DNA of 9,925 nt, taken from assembly GCA_027306845.1 (NCBI GenBank), contig DAHUYY010000059.1, positions 1 to 9,925 on the forward strand, read 5' to 3'. Positions 5,300 through 9,925 of this stretch are shown one piece after another (the stretch's first letter is position 1; each line of letters starts with the position of its first letter). This DNA is from Vulcanimicrobiota bacterium. Its GTDB lineage: Bacteria; Vulcanimicrobiota; Vulcanimicrobiia; Vulcanimicrobiales; Vulcanimicrobiaceae. The notes beneath the pieces are model-generated. The model was not told the origin of the DNA and did no database searches. It saw only the letters and a program-made list of their open reading frames with translations. The position numbers and the translations under genes are program-made.

Positions 5300-6798
5300 G
5301 GGCGAACGGTAAAACTCCACGAACGAGTCGCAACATTTCCGGCGAAGTCGGCGACGCGCACGGTCACATGCACGAGACCGGAGTAGGCAATCTCGGGGAT
5401 AAAATGAATGAACCGCGCGCTGCGAATCGTCTCGGAGGTAACGTCGCGGCCGTCGACGATCAACGTCGCGCTGCGCGGATCGACGCCGACGGCATCGGGC
5501 AGAAACGTCGCATAGATCGCCGGCGTCGTGCTGCTGACGATGCTCCCGGGGCCGGGGCCGACGCGGCCGATTCCCGGCGGGACCGACGAAGCACTCACGA
5601 GCGTCGCGCCCCGCGCGACCGAGCGTTGCGCACCGACCATCAATGTCACGATCACCGGCGAGCGTGCGATACTGACCGCATCGCCGATGCGCAACGATCC
5701 GCCATAATAGCCCGGGCGCTCCTCGCGCATCCCGACATCGTGAACGAGGCCGCCGATATCGAAACTCGCGAGTCCTCCGGGAGTGCCGCGCATCGTTACC
5801 CGTAAGAGTTGCCCCGCGCGCAAGGGAGTCGTCGGGTCGGTGGCAATCGAGGCAATGCCGCCGCTGGGAGCGAGCGGATCGTGCCGATCGCTTAAAACGA
5901 CCTGCAGAATCTCGTTACTCTCGACGTTATAGCGAATCGTCGCGTCGTCTCCCGGACGGACCTGAGCGAAACTCGCCGGGGCGCCGTCGAGCAACCATTG
6001 CGTCGTCCGATCCGGCACGATCACGTGGCCGTCCTCAAGCACGAATTCTCCGCCCGCCACCGCTGCGACGCGACCGGCGCGCACCCCGAAATCGTCGTGA
6101 ATCTCGGTGCCGCGCCCCTTCTTCCCCAAGTCGACGCGCACGAAATCCCCGGGCAGTACATCGCCGAGCGTTCCCGGGCGCACCACGTTGGTGGCAACGT
6201 CGTGGAGTTCGACGCGAACGCTATCGTGAAGCGTTATGGTATGCGCGCTGCCACCGAACAAGAGCGTGATCGTTTTCGGGCTTGAAAGCACATCGAGCGC
6301 GCTGACGCTCCCTTCACGTACGCCACGTCCGCTCGCAGAGAGCACGAACCCGCTCCCCGTCTCACCGACCGACGAGCCGACGATCGCAATCGTGCGCGCC
6401 TTCGCATCGTAATGCGCCTGCGCGCCGAGCACCGCGCCGACAAAACGTAACGGAACGTAGGTGGTAAAATCGCGCACCACCGGCGGCGCGCCGAAACTCA
6501 CTGCGCTGCCGTCGAGCATCGCCTGGCTTTCCCCGAGCTTGAGCGTTACGCGATGTGCGCCGAAGCGCGCGTGGAGAACGCCATTGCGAAGACGAAAGGG
6601 AATTCCCAAAGCATCGAGCGTCCGTTGAAGCGGAACGTAGACGCGACCGCCGACGAGAATCGGCGGCGGTTCTATCGGAACGCGCACGCCGTCGACGAAC
6701 AACGTCGGGGCGCTCGCCCCGGGCGTCGGAGACGGCGACGCGTTCGCGCCCAAGAACGCGAGGAGAACGGCGACGGTAAGGAACGGTCGAAAGCGCAT
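5296..6798 (-). CDS. Secreted stalk-domain protein (copper amine oxidase N-domain) with Ig-like repeats
   Basis: This is a 500-residue exported protein, probably on the cell surface. A signal peptide (1-20) is followed by a short Pro/Ser linker (SPSPTPGASAP). Residues about 32-140 match the copper amine oxidase N-terminal 'stalk' domain, with two half-repeats: LFVDGVRVPIEPPPILVGGR then VYVPLQRTLDALG, and VVRDFTTYVPLRFVGAVLGA then HYDAKARTIAIV. A beta-rich middle (about 185-305) has PGDFVRVDL and RPGDDATIRY turns like small SH3/OB-type barrels. The C-terminal part (about 310-500) looks like one or two Ig-like domains, the last with IYATFLPDAVGVDPRSATLI and DFAGNVATRSWSFTV. No enzyme motif is seen, so an envelope-binding or structural role is the best inference. 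The ATG at 6798 lies two bases after the glycosyltransferase stop. The frame is open well upstream, but there it runs antiphase to that gene. Confidence 0.88.
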   Translation of the reverse strand: MRFRPFLTVAVLLAFLGANASPSPTPGASAPTLFVDGVRVPIEPPPILVGGRVYVPLQRTLDALGIPFRLRNGVLHARFGAHRVTLKLGESQAMLDGSAVSFGAPPVVRDFTTYVPLRFVGAVLGAQAHYDAKARTIAIVGSSVGETGSGFVLSASGRGVREGSVSALDVLSSPKTITLLFGGSAHTITLHDSVRVELHDVATNVVRPGTLGDVLPGDFVRVDLGKKGRGTEIHDDFGVRAGRVAAVAGGEFVLEDGHVIVPDRTTQWLLDGAPASFAQVRPGDDATIRYNVESNEILQVVLSDRHDPLAPSGGIASIATDPTTPLRAGQLLRVTMRGTPGGLASFDIGGLVHDVGMREERPGYYGGSLRIGDAVSIARSPVIVTLMVGAQRSVARGATLVSASSVPPGIGRVGPGPGSIVSSTTPAIYATFLPDAVGVDPRSATLIVDGRDVTSETIRSARFIHFIPEIAYSGLVHVTVRVADFAGNVATRSWSFTVRP

Positions 6799-6800
6799 CG

Positions 6801-7811
6801 TTATGAAGCGAGCACTTCGGCATAGACCGCCGCAATCCGGCGTACAAAGCGATCCCAGGTCAGCTCTTCTGCCGCGCGGCGTCCGGCGGCAACACGCGCC
6901 GCCCAGGGCTCCGGCTCGGTACGCAGGCTCTCGATCGCGCGCGTCACTGCCGCGACGTCGCGCGGAGCGAAGGTTACCGCCGCAGCGGCCAAGGGCTGCG
7001 GCACCGCATCGCGACAGGCGATCACCGGGGTTCCAACCGCCATCGCCTCGAGCATCGTGAGGCCGAAGCCCTCCCAGAGCGCCGGATGCACCAGCGCGCT
7101 CGCTCCCGCGTAACTGCGACGCAGCGCCGCTTCGTCGATCTCGCCGAGCGCGATCAATCGTCGCCCGAAACGTTCGTAGCGAGCGCGAAGATCGCCGAAA
7201 TCGTCGGCGCCGGTGACGACCAAATCGTACTCGATGCCTTCGGGAAGGGCAGCCCACGCGGCGAGCAGCGTCGGCAAATCCTTATGCTCGCGATGATTGC
7301 CGGCGTAGAAAAGATATGGCCGCGCGACCTGAGGCACGTCGACGGGTTCGAGAAACGAGCGCTCGATGCCGAGCGGAACGACGCGTACGACGGCGCCGTC
7401 GACGCCGAGAAAGCGCTCGCAATCTTCGATGCTGCGCTCGTCGCCGACGAGAATTCGCTGCGCGCCGCGCGCCGCGGGGGCGACGACCGCGCGATAGTAC
7501 CACGCGACCTTCGCTTCGTAAAATTCCGCGAAACGACAATGAATGAGGTCGTGAATCGTCAGGACGTAAGGAACCGGTCGGAGGAACGGGAGGTACTGCG
7601 TTGGATAATGGACGAGCCGCGCATGCGATCGCGCGATCTCGAGCGGCAGCAACAGCTGTTCGGCGACGCTGAAGTTCTCACCGTGCCCGCAGGGAATCAA
7701 CTCGATCTCCGGCACGAGCAGGGCTCGCCGGTCGAGCAGTGCCTGCGTGTACGCCTTCATTCCAACCGACATCTGACGCGTCAGGCGCGCGTCGATCGCT
7801 ACTCGCGCCAT
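6801..7811 (-). CDS. Glycosyltransferase, GT4 family (GT-B fold)
   Basis: This is a retaining GT-B glycosyltransferase that would transfer a sugar from an activated nucleotide donor to a surface glycan or lipid. The 336 residues start MARVAIDARLTRQMSVGMKA, a common opening in this family. LTIHDLIHCRFAEFY (84-98) belongs to the acceptor-side domain. RPYLFYAGNHREHKDLPTLL (164-183) is the hinge and donor-domain start. HPALWEGFGLTMLEAMAVGT (242-261) carries the EX7E motif with E247 and E255 and is followed by PVIAC. The ATG at 7811 overlaps the preceding glycosyltransferase by 13 bases; the frame stays open to 7922, but those extra residues lack family character. Donor and product cannot be read from the sequence. 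Confidence 0.92.
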   Translation of the reverse strand: MARVAIDARLTRQMSVGMKAYTQALLDRRALLVPEIELIPCGHGENFSVAEQLLLPLEIARSHARLVHYPTQYLPFLRPVPYVLTIHDLIHCRFAEFYEAKVAWYYRAVVAPAARGAQRILVGDERSIEDCERFLGVDGAVVRVVPLGIERSFLEPVDVPQVARPYLFYAGNHREHKDLPTLLAAWAALPEGIEYDLVVTGADDFGDLRARYERFGRRLIALGEIDEAALRRSYAGASALVHPALWEGFGLTMLEAMAVGTPVIACRDAVPQPLAAAAVTFAPRDVAAVTRAIESLRTEPEPWAARVAAGRRAAEELTWDRFVRRIAAVYAEVLAS

Positions 7812-8542
7812 GCGCGCCACGCCACAACTGCCGGATAGAGCGCCGACCACCACATAACGTACCACCCGCGCGGTCCGTCGAACAGCGCCCCACGAACGAG
7901 GGCGAACTTCGCCAGTCGCCACGGAACGAGCAACGACTCGCGCAGGAGACGAGCGAACGACGGCGGCAGCCCGCGCGCTTCGATCTCGGTATACCGCGCA
8001 AATTTGCTGCGGTACTCGTCGCGACCGGCATAAGAATCATGCTGCAAAGAGCCGGCGAGTTCGCCGATGCTCCCATCGCAAACATATCGCTCGTGCAGCG
8101 CAGCATCCCCTCCGGTGGTCGGAAACGCCTCGACGCGCACCGCACCGACGCGAAAGCATCGCAGGAGCCGCTCGCCGCTCCACATGCGGAGCGGTTCGCC
8201 GGCAAAGCCGGTGTCGCGACGAACGAGATAGCCGTCCACATCGCTCGGTGCCTCGGCGAGCGCGGCGCGGAGTCGCTCGTCGACCACTTCGTCGGCATCG
8301 ACGACGAAAGCCCAGGGAGTCGTCACCTGTGCGAGTGCAAAGCGGCGCGCGTCGACAAAATTCGTCCAGGCGCGGACGTAGAGCCTCGCACCGTGCTCTC
8401 GCACGATACGTTGCGTCGCATCGGAGGATTCGGCGTCGAGCACGAAGACCGGCATGCCCTTCGGCAACGCCTCGAGCGTGCGCGCGAGCCGCCGCTCCTC
8501 ATTCTTGGTGAGGATAACGGCGGTTATATCTGCAAGATTCAC
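7799..8542 (-). CDS. Glycosyltransferase, GT2 family (WaaE/KdtX-like)
   Basis: This is an inverting GT-A glycosyltransferase of the type that adds a hexose to lipopolysaccharide cores or similar glycans. The 247 residues begin with ITAVILTKNEERRLARTLEA (6-25), the nucleotide-binding start. They continue with VFVLDAESSDAT (32-43) and the metal-binding DxD as VVDADEV (80-86). The HER motif at 150-152 and QHDSYAGRDEYRSKFARYT (167-185) are typical of the WaaE-like subgroup. The C-terminus (207-245) is hydrophobic and aromatic (GWYVMWWSALYPAVVAWRAW) and probably binds the membrane. The start is GTG at 8542, 34 bases after the pyrG stop, with no good ribosome binding site. It is probably made with the next glycosyltransferase, whose start it overlaps. 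Confidence 0.92.
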   Translation of the reverse strand: MNLADITAVILTKNEERRLARTLEALPKGMPVFVLDAESSDATQRIVREHGARLYVRAWTNFVDARRFALAQVTTPWAFVVDADEVVDERLRAALAEAPSDVDGYLVRRDTGFAGEPLRMWSGERLLRCFRVGAVRVEAFPTTGGDAALHERYVCDGSIGELAGSLQHDSYAGRDEYRSKFARYTEIEARGLPPSFARLLRESLLVPWRLAKFALVRGALFDGPRGWYVMWWSALYPAVVAWRAWRE

Positions 8543-8576
8543 CGTGCCGGGACGCGCGCGCTTCGCTCGACCACGT

Positions 8577-9797
8577 TTACGTCTGCGAGAGCTGTTTTGC
8601 GATCGGTACGCCGCCGCAACGCAGCGCCGCGCCGACGAAATCGCGATAGAGCGGCGACGGTCGGTTCGGTCGCGACTTAAATTCGGGATGCGCTTGCGTG
8701 CCGACGAACCACGGGTGGCGCTCCACCGGAAGCTCGACGATCTCGACTAAGCTGGTCTTACCGACGACGTGATGCCCCGTGAAGCGAAGGCCGTGCTCCT
8801 CGAAGATCGGGCGATACTTGTTGTTAAACTCGTAGCGGTGGCGATGACGCTCTTGAATCGTCGTCGAGCCATAGGCTGCAGCGGCGAGCGAGTTCGCTTC
8901 CAGCGTACATTCGTAGGTTCCCAGCCGCATCGTGCCGCCGTAGCTCTCAAGATTGCGCTGATCGGGCATGAAATCGATGACCGGATCCGGGGTCGTTTCA
9001 TCGACCTCGCTCGATTGCGCCTCGGCGAGCCCGCAGACGTCGCGAGCAAACTCCACGCAGGCGAGCTGCATGCCGTAGCAGATTCCTAAGAAGGGGACGC
9101 CGTGCTCGCGCGCATAGCGAATCGCCGTGAGTTTACCGCTCACGCCGCGCGCCCCGAAACCCGGTGCCACGAGAATGCCGGCGGCATCGGCGAGCACGCC
9201 GACGCCTTGACGCTCGATCGCCTCGGAATCGATCCGCACGATGTCGACGGCGGCGTCATGGAATATTCCGGCGTGATAGAGCGCCTCGTTGATCGAGATA
9301 TAGGCATCTTTGAGCTCGACGTATTTCCCTACCAACGCGATGCGAACGCGATGTTCGGGCTGCAGGATGCGGTCGACGATCTTTGCCCACTCGTCGAGAT
9401 CGGGAACGCGGGCCGGGAGGCCAAGCTTGCGCATCGCGGCTTCGGCGAGCCCCTCGCGCTCGAGGTTGAGCGGCACCTGGTAGATCGTCGGGGCATCGCC
9501 GTTCTGAACCACGGCCTGCGGCGCGACATCGCAAAAGAGCGCGATCTTCTCCTTCAGCTCCGGCGGCATCGGCAGAGCCGACTGCGTTCGACAGACGATC
9601 GCATCGGGGGAGATGCCGATTCCGCGAAGTTCGCGAACGGAGGGTTGCGTCGGTTTCGTCTTGAGCTCGTCGGCCGCTCCGAGATGTGGTACCAACGTCA
9701 GGTGGACGTACATGACGTTCACTTCACCGACATCGTATCGTAATTGGCGGATCGCTTCGAGAAACGGGAGCGATTCGATATCGCCGACGGTGCCGCC
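8577..9797 (-). CDS. pyrG: CTP synthase (PyrG), C-terminal part; N-terminal P-loop region missing
   Basis: CTP synthase makes CTP from UTP, ATP and glutamine. Recognisable PyrG sequence starts at GGTVGDIESLPFLEAIRQLR (from 9797) and runs to the stop. It includes NVMYVHLTLVPHLG, the loop KTKPTQPSVRELRGIGI, the interdomain IALVGKYVELKDAY and a class I glutaminase domain with nucleophile Cys in FLGICYGMQ (codon at 9080-9078) and the His/Glu pair in AHPEFKS. The SYGGTMRLG and ERHRHRYEFNN blocks are also present. About 140 N-terminal residues of the usual 535 or so are absent, including the P-loop and the acidic magnesium ligands. Instead the open frame continues into an unrelated domain. As it stands this product could not phosphorylate UTP. 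The earliest canonical start, GTG at 9722, lies inside conserved PyrG sequence and is not a real start. A misassembled 5' end is my preferred reading. Confidence 0.9.
   Translation of the reverse strand, partial: GGTVGDIESLPFLEAIRQLRYDVGEVNVMYVHLTLVPHLGAADELKTKPTQPSVRELRGIGISPDAIVCRTQSALPMPPELKEKIALFCDVAPQAVVQNGDAPTIYQVPLNLEREGLAEAAMRKLGLPARVPDLDEWAKIVDRILQPEHRVRIALVGKYVELKDAYISINEALYHAGIFHDAAVDIVRIDSEAIERQGVGVLADAAGILVAPGFGARGVSGKLTAIRYAREHGVPFLGICYGMQLACVEFARDVCGLAEAQSSEVDETTPDPVIDFMPDQRNLESYGGTMRLGTYECTLEANSLAAAAYGSTTIQERHRHRYEFNNKYRPIFEEHGLRFTGHHVVGKTSLVEIVELPVERHPWFVGTQAHPEFKSRPNRPSPLYRDFVGAALRCGGVPIAKQLSQT
9777..9797 (-). other. Chimera junction inside pyrG (shared GGTVGDI codons)
   Basis: These 21 bases encode Gly-Gly-Thr-Val-Gly-Asp-Ile. 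Below them (from 9776 down) the sequence is only PyrG-like. Above them (from 9798 up) it fits only a different domain, whose usual continuation after the Ser-Gly-Phe-Gly-Gly-Thr end is an Asp-Ile-Ile-Ala-Asn-like stretch. The breakpoint therefore lies in a segment that could be common to both genes. That is the classic signature of a join at a short shared word, either by the assembler or by recombination at microhomology. Confidence 0.7.
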
Positions 9798-9925
9798 GAA
9801 GCCGCTGAGCCTTTCATAGTAGCACCCAGGCGAACCGACACGTGTGCGATATGTTCCTGGTTTGATGTCTTTCCCGACCTGATACGTGCCATCGCCAAAG
9901 CTCGCAAACGTAGGCCTGGGCGTCG
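9798..9925 (-). CDS. Fragment of an unrelated, probably secreted protein domain (GTY-VG-DI-PGTY type)
   Basis: This fragment is open to the window edge and runs in frame into pyrG. Its translation includes FGDGTYQVGKDIKPGTYRTR followed by GSPGCYYERLSGF. I know this pattern (GTY.VG.DI.PGTYR...CYWxRLSGF) from a short beta-rich domain common at the C-terminus of exported bacterial proteins, especially in Actinobacteria; I cannot give it a family accession from memory. It is not part of any CTP synthase I know. The full gene, its start and its real 3' end are not in the window. Confidence 0.65.

Noticed and set aside
6799..7257. Upstream extension of the stalk-domain protein frame
   Set aside because: The extension is Arg-rich and lies over the GT4 gene in another frame. 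The signal peptide after the ATG at 6798 marks the true start.
7086..7838. Long plus-strand open frame opposite the GT4 gene
   Set aside because: Shadow of a gene with an EX7E motif on the other strand; no ribosome binding site and no domain.
7812..7922. Upstream extension of the GT4 glycosyltransferase
   Set aside because: The added residues lie over the end of the GT2 gene and show no family character; MARVAIDARLTRQ at 7811 is the usual opening.
8543..8576. Alternating CG tract and CGTG/CACG pairing between pyrG and GT2
   Set aside because: The pairing encloses a long loop and has no U-tract. Such tracts are common in DNA of this composition.
7739..8680. Long plus-strand open frame opposite the GT2 gene
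   Set aside because: It is antisense to a gene with clear family motifs. The product is Arg-rich with no domain or start signal, as expected for shadow frames in GC-rich DNA.
9153..9167. CTP synthase glutaminase loop reads APGFG instead of the common PGGFG
   Set aside because: I recall the same APGFG form in CTP synthases of other phyla such as Bacteroidetes, so it looks like a natural variant and not damage. The nucleophile Cys and the His/Glu pair are intact.
8577..9722. A shortened pyrG beginning at the GTG at 9722
   Set aside because: Conserved PyrG residues (VGDIESLPFLEAIRQLRYDVG in two parts) continue upstream of this GTG in the same frame, so it is an internal valine codon.

Overview
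This is a GC-rich, gene-dense bacterial window. Every gene I can support lies on the minus strand, so transcription runs from high to low coordinates. Genes abut or overlap by a few bases. The longest gap between genes is about 130 bases (4425-4553), and it carries the one convincing promoter. No stretch over 300 bases lacks a gene. I saw no tRNA, rRNA, CRISPR array, insertion sequence or phage gene. The organism cannot be fixed from the sequence. The order rpsU-yqeY-nfeD-floA-x-phoH-ybeY is the Firmicutes-type order known from Bacillus subtilis. The high GC, the stalk-domain surface protein and the WaaE-like glycosyltransferase suggest a non-Firmicutes Terrabacteria lineage such as Candidatus Eremiobacterota (WPS-2). 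That placement is a low-confidence inference.

Upstream block (9925 down to 4554): a fragment of an unrelated probably secreted protein runs in frame into the C-terminal two thirds of CTP synthase (pyrG). It is followed by a family 2 glycosyltransferase, a GT4-type glycosyltransferase, a secreted stalk-domain (copper amine oxidase N-domain) protein with Ig-like repeats, a HIT-family nucleotide hydrolase and a small secreted protein of unknown function. From pyrG onward the spacing (gap 34, overlap 13, gap 2, overlap 4, overlap 16) suggests one transcript serving nucleotide supply and cell-surface assembly.

Downstream block (4520 down to 1): a promoter with 17-base spacing and an extended -10 precedes rpsU, then yqeY, a long-form NfeD, flotillin-like FloA, a small membrane-anchored proline-rich protein, PhoH and the first 49 codons of ybeY. 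NfeD/FloA form the usual membrane-microdomain pair. PhoH/YbeY form the usual RNA-processing pair and are coupled through a GTGA overlap.

The main anomaly is the 5' end of pyrG. The P-loop half of the synthetase domain is absent, and an unrelated domain is joined in frame inside a shared Gly-Gly-Thr-Val-Gly-Asp-Ile stretch. An assembly chimera is the most likely reason, though a true fusion cannot be excluded. Two smaller oddities are a NfeD whose protease domain has no lysine at all, and a PhoH whose conserved N-terminus extends upstream of every canonical start codon. Otherwise these are ordinary housekeeping and envelope genes, and I do not see a new defence or mobile system.
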